Source: CAWFKW01 sp963816535 (GTDB taxonomy: Bacteria; Bacteroidota; Ignavibacteria; Tepidaquicellales; OLB5). From it: a stretch of DNA of 64,000 nucleotides. The DNA lies in the NCBI GenBank assembly GCA_963816535.1, contig CAWFKW010000003.1, forward strand, positions 930,001 through 994,000, written 5' to 3'. Below are positions 25,304 to 33,937 of this stretch, piece after piece. The notes under the pieces are model-generated. The model searched no databases, had not been told where the DNA came from, and was given only the letters and a program-made list of their open reading frames with translations. Each line of letters opens with the position of its first letter. Position 1 is the stretch's first letter. A program made the translations under genes and the position numbers.

Positions 25304-26842
25304 TTAATTAATTTCTGAATTCTTAAAATATTTATAAACCATTCTGTCGGGAATGTTCCATGATAACCATGAGTAACTCTCCTGCTCTTTCATAAAACAA
25401 TACTTTTTATTCTCAAACCTTTGAGCCGGCGTCCATCTTTGCATCTCGCCTTTATTCTCAAGCAGCTCCCTTTTCTTATCAATCAATGGAAGCACATGGT
25501 CGCCCAGCGAAAGAATATAAGAAATATCTACAGCGCTTTTTGAGGGATTTGCAATGTTGTACTCCGCAATAACCATGTCCCAGTTGAAAGAGCTCATTAA
25601 CAGGAAGACAATGAAAACCGCCCAGGAATTGATCTTCAGTACATTATACGCCGATCTCTTCTGAATAATTTTCATTATCATGGTAACCAGCCCAATCAGT
25701 GCAAGTACAAGGTAGACAATAACTCCAATTCTCTTATACGAAAGAGCGTGCATGTAAATTGTGTAATAATAGTCTCTTAACCCCACTGAAAGAGCCATAA
25801 AAATGTTCTGAACTATCCATGCGATGGCAAGTATTTTCAGCGTACTGTTTTTTCTGTAAAAATTCAGGTTGCCGCGGAAGAAAAATAACAGAATTACCAT
25901 TGATAGAATGATGCTGAATATCAAAACATATGTTCCGTGGTGTACATAATTAGCAAGCCCCGATATTTCCGACGGGTCAAAATTCAGCCAAAGGAATTCT
26001 ATGTCGACTATGTTAAGCCCCATTATAAGCAGGTTCATAAGGACAAGTAAAATTATCCCAATCCTGTGTTCCGTCAGCAACGAGTTCATTTTGGGCCTGA
26101 ATATCCTCAGCATCGAAATATATCTTTTCCCGTTGTTCAGCCATAAAAGCTTTTGGGAAATATCATGCGATATCCTTTCACTGAAAAGCAGGTCGTACCT
26201 TTTGAAGAAACCTATATTTTTGTTATATAATATCCCGGATAGCGCTATAAATCCGAGGAACAGGAAACCGAACCTTAGCGCGGGATAATCTCTGAATATA
26301 TTGTAAAGAAAATCTCTTATTTGCTCATAGATATTATCTGAATAGAAACTGAACTTCGGGCTTGCCGCGGCATACATAGCATAAAAAGCAAGAAACGCCA
26401 GTATTGGTATTACTCCAAGTTTTATCGATGAATAAAGTATTCGCAGAACCCTGTTCGTCTGTTTGGTTTTAATAAATCCTTCAAGTATAGTAACCGGTAT
26501 CATGAAGTACGATGAAAGGGATGTAAAGAACGAAGCGAAAAGGCTTTTGGTTTCCGGCTGATGAGCATACCCGGCAAAAACCATGAGCCCGGCAATTAGA
26601 GTTAACTTACTGAACGCTGAGTTATTAAGCAGAACCATAGCGCTGCAATAAATCGCAGCGCCGAGGGCAATCTTCGCCTTGTTTGACCTCAATGCTCCTT
26701 TGTTGATAATTATAATGCAACCAGCCAGCAACATCGAGAATACCACTATGTTCAGCCCCATCTTCTCGCCCCAGAAGAAGAAATTGTAAACCCCCAGCAT
26801 TATAACCAGCGCCGTAAGCGGTTTATTTATTTTCTTCAGCAT
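25304..26842 (-). CDS. DUF4173/DUF4153-type integral membrane protein
   Basis: 512 residues with about twelve transmembrane helices and a soluble C-terminus of about 90 residues. The central block (LSGLANYVHHGTYVLIFSIILSMVIL then IAWIVQNIFMALSVGLRDYYYTIYMHALSYKRIGVIVYL) is typical of the DUF4173 family. Function unknown. Such proteins are often encoded beside small winged-helix regulators, as here (26855-27154), suggesting a regulated membrane system. Confidence 0.8.
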   Translation of the reverse strand: MLKKINKPLTALVIMLGVYNFFFWGEKMGLNIVVFSMLLAGCIIIINKGALRSNKAKIALGAAIYCSAMVLLNNSAFSKLTLIAGLMVFAGYAHQPETKSLFASFFTSLSSYFMIPVTILEGFIKTKQTNRVLRILYSSIKLGVIPILAFLAFYAMYAAASPKFSFYSDNIYEQIRDFLYNIFRDYPALRFGFLFLGFIALSGILYNKNIGFFKRYDLLFSERISHDISQKLLWLNNGKRYISMLRIFRPKMNSLLTEHRIGIILLVLMNLLIMGLNIVDIEFLWLNFDPSEISGLANYVHHGTYVLIFSIILSMVILLFFFRGNLNFYRKNSTLKILAIAWIVQNIFMALSVGLRDYYYTIYMHALSYKRIGVIVYLVLALIGLVTMIMKIIQKRSAYNVLKINSWAVFIVFLLMSSFNWDMVIAEYNIANPSKSAVDISYILSLGDHVLPLIDKKRELLENKGEMQRWTPAQRFENKKYCFMKEQESYSWLSWNIPDRMVYKYFKNSEIN

Positions 26843-26854
26843 ATATTCGCCCTT

Positions 26855-27154
26855 TCATATAGATTTTCTGATCAATTGTTCCAAAGCGTCTAAATGTTCG
26901 CTAAATGCCTTCCTCCCTTTCGCGGTAGCCGAGTATGAAGTGTTCGGTTTCCTGCCGATAAATGATTTATTTACTTTAATATATTTACTCTTTTCAAGCG
27001 CCGTCATATGGCTTGCCAGGTTTCCGTCTGTGACGTCAAGGGTCTGCTTGAGCGAGTTAAAATCAAGGCGCTCATTAACAACCAAAACCGACATGATCCC
27101 AAGCCGCACTTTGCTCTCAAACAGCTTGTTTATATTATCAAGAATATCCTTCAT
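26855..27154 (-). CDS. Winged-helix transcriptional regulator (PF13601-like)
   Basis: 99 residues. The whole protein is one winged helix: LFESKVRLGIMSVLVVNERLDFNSLKQTLDVTDGNLASHMTALEKSKYIKV, with the recognition helix near residue 45 and the wing around GRKPNTSYSATAKGRKAF. Its start overlaps the stop of the upstream membrane gene (ATGA), and the DUF4173 gene follows 12 nt after it. It probably regulates this operon; no operator is apparent. Confidence 0.88.
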   Translation of the reverse strand: MKDILDNINKLFESKVRLGIMSVLVVNERLDFNSLKQTLDVTDGNLASHMTALEKSKYIKVNKSFIGRKPNTSYSATAKGRKAFSEHLDALEQLIRKSI

Positions 27155-27777
27155 TTCTCATGCCTTAAATACATCACAGCTCCATAAACTATGTTCATCA
27201 CGCCGAATGCAAGCCCCCAAAACCAAATGACATGATCAAGCAGAAGCAGAGCGGCCAGGCCAATGATGATCTCGGTTACACCCAGCCATTTAAGCTCGCC
27301 GAAAGTAAACTTCCCGGCGTTTATCAGCGCAAGTCCGTAAAAAACTATCATCGATGGCAGTACCAGGTAATCGAAATAATTGTATAACAGAATTATGCAG
27401 AATAACCCGCCTGTAACCAAAGGGATGAAAAGGTTTATCGTCAGGTTCTTTGCGGCAGGGCCCCAAGCCGGTAGACTCTTCTTTTTAGCTTTTCGGGTTG
27501 TAAAATAAATGGCTGTTCCGAACGTTAATACAAGCGCCGCGGTAAACAATATCACGCAGAAGATGATGAAACCCGTCCTCTTTTCAGCTGTAAGATAAAC
27601 GTTTTTCTGGTAATCTAAATATGCGCCAAGCCTGTAAGAAAGGATGAAAGTGGTAATTAATCCAATAACGCCCGCGCTGATGCCTGAAAGGCCGCTGAGC
27701 GATAGGAAGCTAGATGAGCGTTCCATCATCTGGCGTATTTCGTTCAGGTTATTTAAGTGTTCCCGGTTGCTTCCCAT
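27151..27777 (-). CDS. Membrane protein of unknown function, first gene of the wHTH/DUF4173 operon
   Basis: 208 residues: a soluble N-terminus of about 22 residues, then five to six transmembrane helices (for example LSGLSGISAGVIGLITTFIL and LGVTEIIIGLAALLLLDHVIWFWGLAFG). No catalytic motif is visible. Overlaps the regulator by four bases, so both are co-translated; it may be the sensor or anti-regulator partner of the winged-helix protein (inference). Confidence 0.75.
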   Translation of the reverse strand: MGSNREHLNNLNEIRQMMERSSSFLSLSGLSGISAGVIGLITTFILSYRLGAYLDYQKNVYLTAEKRTGFIIFCVILFTAALVLTFGTAIYFTTRKAKKKSLPAWGPAAKNLTINLFIPLVTGGLFCIILLYNYFDYLVLPSMIVFYGLALINAGKFTFGELKWLGVTEIIIGLAALLLLDHVIWFWGLAFGVMNIVYGAVMYLRHEK

Positions 27778-27881
27778 AACTTTACATTTAGTTAGAAAGT
27801 ACTTTGTACTACAAAGTTAATAGGCAAATTATTGAAAGTCAATTGCAAATAATTGAGCAGCCTGAAGCCTATCTTCTGTAG

Positions 27882-27922
27882 GGGCGGACCTATGTGCCTG
27901 CCTGTTGCAGGCAGGTCCGCCC
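27882..27922. repeat. REP-like palindromic element
   Basis: GGGCGGACC (27882-27890) pairs with GGTCCGCCC (27914-27922), and an inner CCTGCCTG-TTG-CAGGCAGG hairpin (27897-27915) lies inside. The inner core closely resembles that of the element at 20374-20413. Confidence 0.65.
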
Positions 27923-27948
27923 TCCACTGATTTGAAGGGCTCCTAAAT

Positions 27949-27984
27949 AAAAAACCTGACATGTCTTCGGGACGCATCAGGTTT
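27949..27984 (-). terminator. Intrinsic terminator of the epimerase gene
   Basis: On the minus strand AAACCTGA pairs with TCAGGTTT (27977-27984 with 27952-27959) and is followed by a T run (27949-27954). It lies 29 nt after the stop at 28013. Confidence 0.8.
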
Positions 27985-28012
27985 GATTTTACTTACGAAC
28001 TTATTTTATTTT

Positions 28013-29011
28013 TTATTCTATATCCAACTTTTTCAGCAGCGCTGTCTCCCTGTCCGCCGGCATCCCTGTTTTTGGTTCCGGCCAACCGAGTGATGAATAA
28101 TATTCAATGCAGCCTTTGAGGCTGTCCCCAAAGCTATGGAATGATACCGGAAAATCTTTCAGCGCTCTGCTGTAATCAACAACCAGGTCCATGCCGCCAA
28201 GCCACACCGGCAGGTCGCTCCAGGCGCCGACTTTATTCTCCTCAAGAAATTCCAATGATGCGTTCACAAATTCAGGGTTCCTGTTCAGCATCCTGCAGGA
28301 AGTATCAAGATATTCTCTAATCGATACGGGCTGATGAGTAACAGCGTTGTAAACTTTATTATGCGTTTTCACATCAATGGCCTTTTGTATTAACTGCGCA
28401 AAATCATCGCTGTATGTGTTTGTAAACCTGTCTTTTCCGCCGTCAGGCATCAACACCTTATCCTGTTTTTCAACTTTGTACAGCCAGTAATAGAAACGGT
28501 CAGTGTAATCGTATCTTCCGTATATAAGGCCCGGCCGGAAAATTATCGCATCAAGCGCGCTATCGGCAAGCAGTATTCTCTCACATTCGGCCTTTTTCTG
28601 CCCGTATGTCGCCATTACATCAGGGTCCTTCCTCTGCTCAGGCGTGCAGTCCAGGGTTTTGTCGTCTTCCTTTACGGGGGATTTCCAGAATGAAGGGTCA
28701 TCCATCGGGTAAACGCTTACAGTCGAAACGAATATATATCTACCGGCTTTCCCTTTAAGCAGTCCCGTGATCGTATCAAGGTTATCGGGCATCATGCAGC
28801 TGAAATCAATTACGGTATCCCAGCTTTCGCCGGCTATCTGCCGGATGTCTCCAGTAAGCCTGTCCCCGGTTATCTTCTTTATATCCGGAAACAGATCCGG
28901 GTTTCTTTTGCCGCGGTTGAATAATGTTACCCGGTTATCGGTCTTAACCAGGTTCTCTGTGAGAATTCTTCCGACAAAACCTGTACCGCCTAAAATTAAT
29001 ATCTTTTTCAT
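28013..29011 (-). CDS. NAD-dependent epimerase/dehydratase family protein (extended SDR)
   Basis: 332 residues. KILILGGTGFVGRILTENL at residues 3-21 is the GxxGxxG Rossmann motif. The serine of YIFVSTVSVYP and the TYGQKKAECER segment near 140 give the YxxxK pair. FRPGLIYGRYDYTD near 160 and YNAVTHQPVSIREYLD near 225 resemble CSP41/mRNA-binding-type and nucleoside-diphosphate-sugar epimerases. Substrate unknown. Monocistronic with its own terminator. Confidence 0.85.
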   Translation of the reverse strand: MKKILILGGTGFVGRILTENLVKTDNRVTLFNRGKRNPDLFPDIKKITGDRLTGDIRQIAGESWDTVIDFSCMMPDNLDTITGLLKGKAGRYIFVSTVSVYPMDDPSFWKSPVKEDDKTLDCTPEQRKDPDVMATYGQKKAECERILLADSALDAIIFRPGLIYGRYDYTDRFYYWLYKVEKQDKVLMPDGGKDRFTNTYSDDFAQLIQKAIDVKTHNKVYNAVTHQPVSIREYLDTSCRMLNRNPEFVNASLEFLEENKVGAWSDLPVWLGGMDLVVDYSRALKDFPVSFHSFGDSLKGCIEYYSSLGWPEPKTGMPADRETALLKKLDIE

Positions 29012-29111
29012 ACGCGATAATGCGGAAAATTAAAGTTAAAAAAAACAATTTTATGAAATACTAATTGAAAACAAAGGGCTGAGAGCGGTAAATCCTTAGA
29101 GCCCGGAGAAC

Positions 29112-29327
29112 TTAATCGTTGGTTTCGAAATCAAGTTCTTCCAGTTCATGCAGCAAATTGCGCGCCTTGAAAAGATCGTCGGCCAATACCATGATTTCAG
29201 ATGCGCCGTTGGAGCTGGATAAAGTAAAATTAATACCGGCTTCTTCAAGAATGGATTTTGCCACTGTTAAAACAGCCTTATTTGAAGATGACAAAGCCGC
29301 CTGAAATTTGTTTTTTGAATTAGTCAT
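29112..29327 (-). CDS. DUF2007 family small protein
   Basis: 71 residues from ATG 29327; a longer frame to 29366 adds an unlikely N-terminus. The pattern AALSSSNKAVLTVAKSILEEAGINFTLSSS then EIMVLADDLFKARNLLHEL matches DUF2007 (putative signal-transducing) domains, whose fold resembles ACT or PII-like ferredoxin folds. Function unknown. Confidence 0.7.
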   Translation of the reverse strand: MTNSKNKFQAALSSSNKAVLTVAKSILEEAGINFTLSSSNGASEIMVLADDLFKARNLLHELEELDFETND

Positions 29328-29476
29328 GTATGTATACTCCGGCGTGGTTTCGTAATTCACTGTCAATTATAAAATTACTAAGAATTAAATTGTTGTGTTT
29401 ATTGCACCTAAAATAGTATTATTAAATATGGTTGGGAATACCCGAAAACTGGTAGAAAAAATTGGCAAAATCAGCC

Positions 29477-30103
29477 CTATTTCGGCTTTTCGGCCTTTCT
29501 TTCTTCCATGTACTTTGCCACCTCTTTTTTGGCCCCTTCCGATGAACCGCTAAGAGATTCAATTATTCTAAGCCGGTCCCCTTCTGTCCGGTTTTGACTC
29601 AATTTGAATTTACCTTCCAGGTTAGTAATTGCAATCTCAAAAGCTACAATTCCATTTAGAAGCCGGGTGCGGTAATCATCGGGTAAGGTCTTCCACTGTG
29701 CCGTGTATGAGGGATCAAAATGTTCAAACGAGAGTTCCAGAATCGCAATCCTTTGTTCTATCGATTCCAGTATTTTGGGAACGCCGTAAGCATGCACCGC
29801 TATATAATTCCAGGTAGGAACGCTTACTTTATCCTCATATAGCTCAGGCGATATATACGAATGTGGTTCCTGAAAAATAACAAGCGCTTCTTCGTTATCT
29901 TTAAAATTGGGCTATTGCGGATTTGCCTTTGCCATGTGAGCTTTCAATATAATATTCGAACTATCTTCTGTAATCACAAACGGCAAATGAGTTGCCCACG
30001 GCCTCCCCTTCGAATAATTTATGAGCGCGCCAAAATTATGTTCGCGCATAAACTTTACAAGCTCTTTGCAGTCTTTTTCTTCAAAGTGTTTTGGAATGTA
30101 CAT
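29477..30103 (-). pseudogene. paiB: PaiB-like FMN-binding regulator interrupted by an in-frame TAG
   Basis: Read from ATG 30103 (MYIPKHFEEKDCKELVKFM), one frame gives 208 codons, the normal PaiB length, with one internal stop TAG at 29912-29914. The flanks match: HMAKANPQ, stop, then PNFKDNEEALVIFQEPHSYISPELYEDK and VPTWNYIAVHAYG. PaiB proteins have a tryptophan after ANPQ, so a TGG to TAG change explains the break. PaiB is an FMN-binding-split-barrel repressor in Bacillus. An acetyltransferase gene lies upstream, as in paiAB. Alternatives are a base-calling error or stop readthrough. Confidence 0.85.
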
Positions 30104-30196
30104 TTTATCCCTGTCCCGCTCAGGCGGGAATCTCATAATTTAGAATAGTTCTATTGAACGCTGATGCCGCAAGTATACGCGATAGACTGCGAAGCC

Positions 30197-30703
30197 TCAG
30201 AGCGTTTTTGCCATGATAACGCTCCTGTAATTTGCTGAACTCCATTGCCAGTATTGCGCGAACTTATAACCCTTCTTTTTGTAATAATCGATAAGATGTA
30301 TAGCTTTCTCAGATGTATCCAGCGCCATTTCTTTCTTACCCTCTTTGCGGGCGCAATCTTCAATATGGCTCAGCAGAGCGCTTCCAATCCCGCAGGCCTG
30401 CAATTCGGGTTCCACGGCAAACTTGCCGAATACTCCAACGGTTTGTTTCTTATAAAACGGCGGGGCATCTTTCCACATACTCTGGTAATAAAGTATAGAC
30501 CCTATCATTTTACCATCTTTAACCGCTAAATAACAATCTCCTCTTTCCAGGTTCTTCCTCGTGGTCTCAGCGCTCTGATATGTCGCCACAAATTTCAATC
30601 CCATATCCGCAAGCCTCTTATATGCGCGGTGAAGGAGTCCGGTCAACTCTTCGTACGAATCGACCCGGTCAAACTTACGTATTACAATATCGCTCACATT
30701 CAT
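30197..30703 (-). CDS. GNAT family N-acetyltransferase
   Basis: 168 residues. VFGKFAVEPELQACGIGSALLSHIEDCARKEGKK near residues 90-125 contains the acetyl-CoA loop (Q/RxxGxG/A as QACGIGSA), and ALDTSEKAIHLIDYYKKKGYKF is the last GNAT strand-helix. The acceptor is unknown. It lies 93 nt upstream of the paiB-like pseudogene; the arrangement recalls Bacillus paiAB, where PaiA is a polyamine acetyltransferase, but sequence identity to PaiA cannot be judged here. Confidence 0.87.
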   Translation of the reverse strand: MNVSDIVIRKFDRVDSYEELTGLLHRAYKRLADMGLKFVATYQSAETTRKNLERGDCYLAVKDGKMIGSILYYQSMWKDAPPFYKKQTVGVFGKFAVEPELQACGIGSALLSHIEDCARKEGKKEMALDTSEKAIHLIDYYKKKGYKFAQYWQWSSANYRSVIMAKTL

Positions 30704-30725
30704 TTCTCAAAACAAACACTCAGGA

Positions 30726-32378
30726 TTATAATTTTAAATCTTGCACCCTCAAATCCACAAACCTGAACGATTTCCCGTCAAACAATCCTCTATCGCTCAG
30801 CTTAAGCTGCGGAATCACCAGCAGGGCCATAAAAGAAAGCGTCATAAACGGGGCATGCAGACTTGTCCCAAGCTCTTTTGCTTTCTTATCTATCAATGTA
30901 TATTTTTCAGCTACGGCGTAACCATCTTCATTCGACATAATGCCCGCAACAGGCAGCGCCTGCGTTTCGGTGTTGCCATCGTGTGAAACTGATATTCCGC
31001 CCTTTGCTTCAATTATAGCGTTCACCGCGCTGCAGATATCTTCATCTGTAACGCCGACCGCGATTATGTTATGCGAATCATGAGCCACGCATGAAGCTAT
31101 AGCGCCTTTGCGGAGCCCAAAGTTCTTAATGAACCCAATCGCCGGTTTGCCGTTTGAATAACGTTCTATCACAGCCAGCTTAAGCATATCATGTTCAACA
31201 TCTGAAACAATGAATCCGTTTTCTATTTTGGCGGTCATGTGAAGCTCGTTCGTAATAAGCTGCCCGTCAAGCGCTTCGATTACGCGCGCTTTGCCGTTGC
31301 TGCCGCCGGCGCTCACTCTGAAGTCCTCCGGTTTCTTCTTCGATGTATTGAAATTATTCACTATTTCCGCTTCAGTTCTTAGTATCAGCGACTTCCCGCT
31401 TACCGCCGCAATGTTACCGTCAATATAAGTCTGCATAATGTCAAAATCCCTAAGGTTGTTTACAACGATAAAATCAGCCGGGTCGCCTGCCTGCAGCAAT
31501 CCGACGTTAAGTCCGAAGTGCTTAACCGGATTTACGCAGGCCGCCTGCAAAACGTCAAAAAGGTCGTATCCAAGAGCCACAGATCTCGTTACAAGCTGGT
31601 TTATATGGCCCGCAACCAGATCATTCGGATGCTTGTCGTCGCTGCAGAACATCACCATGTCATTGTTGTCCTTAATAAGCGTATGAAGCGCATCATAATT
31701 CTTAGCGGCCGAGCCTTCGCGGATAAGTATTTTCATCCCGTATTTCAGTTTATCCAGCGCTTCATCCAGAGTGAAGCATTCATGGTCGGTCGAGATTCCC
31801 GCTCCAATATATTTTTTAGCGTCATTGCCGCGCATACCCGGCGCATGGCCGTCGACGGGCCTGTTAAGAGAATGCGCTATATTAATTTTTTCCATCACCA
31901 TCGGGTCGTTATACAAAACGCCCGGGTAATTCATCATTTCGCTGAGGTATTTCAGCCCGTCTTTTTCAAATAGCTCGCGTATATCATCTGCTGTAATTTC
32001 TGCCCCTGCTGTTTCAAAAGTCGTTGCGGGCACGCATGATGACGCGCCGAAATAGAATTTAAAAGGAACCTTTTTGCCGTTTTCTATCATGTATCTTATT
32101 CCCGCCATACCCAGCACGTTGGCTATTTCATGCGGGTCAGATACCGTCGCGACCGTGCCATGCGTAACCGCAAGACGTGCAAATTCAGACGGTACGAGCA
32201 TCGAGCTTTCCACATGAACATGTGCGTCAACAAAACCCGGCATGATAAGCGTCTCAAAAATTTCATCCGAGCGTTCAATCTTTTCGATTGTCGAATCGGT
32301 AACAATTATCGAACCAGGATATATCTCCCGCTTTAAAACATCTACTATATTTCCAGAAATTGTGAATGTATGAGGCAT
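30726..32378 (-). CDS. ade: Adenine deaminase
   Basis: 550 residues from ATG 32378 (MPHTFTISG); an ATG three codons upstream falls inside a hairpin. LIMPGFVDAHVHVESSMLVP near residue 50 is the HxH metal motif of Ade. GVLYNDPMVMEKI, VDGHAPGMRG and ISTDHECFTLDEAL are characteristic, as is MVMFCSDDKHPNDL. Deaminates adenine to hypoxanthine and ammonia in purine salvage with a Mn/Fe centre. Normal family length. Confidence 0.96.
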   Translation of the reverse strand: MPHTFTISGNIVDVLKREIYPGSIIVTDSTIEKIERSDEIFETLIMPGFVDAHVHVESSMLVPSEFARLAVTHGTVATVSDPHEIANVLGMAGIRYMIENGKKVPFKFYFGASSCVPATTFETAGAEITADDIRELFEKDGLKYLSEMMNYPGVLYNDPMVMEKINIAHSLNRPVDGHAPGMRGNDAKKYIGAGISTDHECFTLDEALDKLKYGMKILIREGSAAKNYDALHTLIKDNNDMVMFCSDDKHPNDLVAGHINQLVTRSVALGYDLFDVLQAACVNPVKHFGLNVGLLQAGDPADFIVVNNLRDFDIMQTYIDGNIAAVSGKSLILRTEAEIVNNFNTSKKKPEDFRVSAGGSNGKARVIEALDGQLITNELHMTAKIENGFIVSDVEHDMLKLAVIERYSNGKPAIGFIKNFGLRKGAIASCVAHDSHNIIAVGVTDEDICSAVNAIIEAKGGISVSHDGNTETQALPVAGIMSNEDGYAVAEKYTLIDKKAKELGTSLHAPFMTLSFMALLVIPQLKLSDRGLFDGKSFRFVDLRVQDLKL

Positions 32379-32385
32379 TTTACAC

Positions 32386-32405
32386 ATCCCCGTGAAAACG
32401 GGGAT
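32386..32405. repeat. Small palindrome upstream of ade
   Basis: ATCCCCGT (32386-32393) pairs with ACGGGGAT (32398-32405) around a four-base loop. A T run follows on the plus strand, where no gene ends, so it is more likely one of the scattered REP-like palindromes than a working terminator. Confidence 0.5.
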
Positions 32406-32544
32406 CCCTTTTTTCTAATTTACTTAGTTTAACTGAGTTGTGAAAGGAAAAAGTATAGGCGAATCCATATCGCGTGGCGCTGCAGGCGCTGCGTAAGCCA
32501 GAAACTGGTCATATATAATTATATAATAAGAGTTGTTAGGTCGC

Positions 32545-33820
32545 TCATTTCAGCAAAATCATTCTCTTTGTCTCGCTATATTCCCCCGCCGTTAGCTTAT
32601 ATAAATATACCCCGCTGGAATAATTCGCTGCATTCCACGATACTCGATATGTACCCGGATTCAGCTTACCATTTACAAGCATTGTAACCTCGTTGCCTGA
32701 TAAATCATAGATTACCAATTTCACGTTTGACGTCTGCCGTTTCACGTCTGCCGGCACATCAAATTCTATATTCGTTGCCGGGTTAAACGGATTTGGATAA
32801 TTCTGTTTCAGGCTGTAACTCTTCGGAACTGCGCCGCTTACCGGTTCAACAAATGTAACTCCGCCGTTAGTTGTATGAAGCACATGCCCAAACCACGTTG
32901 AAATATAACCTGTATTAGCAGAGGTGAACCACACCCCGGTAAGTATATCGGTTACGGGAGATGCCTGCTGGCTCCAGGTCGAGCCCGCGTCGGTTGTTTT
33001 CAAAATTGTTCCGTTCCAGCCGCAGGCAAATCCGGTATTGGCGTCAACAAAATATTCGCCCATCAGCGTTTCGCTCGGGCCAATCACGTTCGCGCTCCAG
33101 CTTGCGCCAGCATTTGTGGTCTTAATAAATCTGTATGCGCTTGTCACGCCATATCCTGTCTGGTCGTCAATAAACTGCAATTGGTTCACGTCCTCAAAAT
33201 TCACAAGCGAAATTGTAAGCGGGTTCCAGCTCGCCCCCGCATTAGTAGTTTTTTCAATTATAACCGACCCGAAACATACCCTGTATTCTCATTCCTGAAG
33301 CAAACGCATGAGAACAGATTCTGCACCCCCGGCGCCAATTGTAGCCATGTAGCGCCCGCATTGGTGGTTTTTATTATATGGCCGTAGCTTCCCGCGGCAT
33401 AACCGGTGAATGAATTAACAAACTGCAGTCCCCAAAACTGAACCGAGTCGCCTGTATTAAGCGATAACCAGTTCTGCCCGCCGTTCACAGTCTTCAAAAT
33501 ATGCCCGTCGTTCCCGCTTATGTAAACCGTATCAGGATGAACTATCCAGATGGCCATAAATCTTTCGCCGGTATAGCCCGCGTTCTGGTCGGTCCACGTT
33601 GCCCCGCCGTTTGTAGTCTTGTGAATTTCCATCATCGAGCCTCCGTAAACCGGCGCCGTTGTGTAGCCAGTATTAGCGTCATAAAAGCGAATTGCCTGCA
33701 GCGATTGCGCCGGACTGAATGTATACTGCGATACCCCCCCTGCGCAAAAACTGCCTGCGAAAGAATAATTGCAGCGAAAAATCCGGAGAATATAGAATAA
33801 ATTGTAATTCTGTTTTTCAT
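32545..33820 (-). pseudogene. Secreted repeat protein with C-terminal sorting domain, broken by two frameshifts
   Basis: Three frames together give about 425 residues. A signal peptide starts at ATG 33820 (MKNRITIYSIF to SQAVFAQGG). The middle has YCF48/BNR-like repeats (HKTTNGGATW, LKTVNGGQNW, IKTTNAGATW, LKTTDAGSTW). The C-terminus has NYPNPFNPAT, then YDLSGNEV and GVYLYKLTAG, the sorting domain of T9SS-type proteins common in Ignavibacteria. Frames change at 33734-33740 (seven Cs on this strand, seven Gs in the coding sense) and near 33268-33270 (three Cs). Adding one base at each restores the full frame. Either a decayed gene, a slippage-controlled gene or assembly error. Confidence 0.85.
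32724..32751. repeat. Four heptamer units inside the sorting-domain coding sequence
   Basis: CGTTTGA, CGTCTGC, CGTTTCA and CGTCTGC in tandem. They encode the extra ADVKRQTS-like insertion between DVP and NVKLVIYDL of the C-terminal domain and share units with the array beside rseP. Confidence 0.65.
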
Positions 33821-33937
33821 TAGTTCAGGATAGATTTTCTTAAAATAAGAATTATGTAACTTTGTTTGAAACCAAAAATAGGCGCTATGTTTAATGAATT
33901 GTTTACTTATTCTAAATAACATATTTTTAAGCAGGTT

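Noticed and set aside
32386..32411. Terminator upstream of ade
   Set aside because: Hairpin plus T run reads only on the plus strand, where no gene ends, so it is classed as a palindrome.
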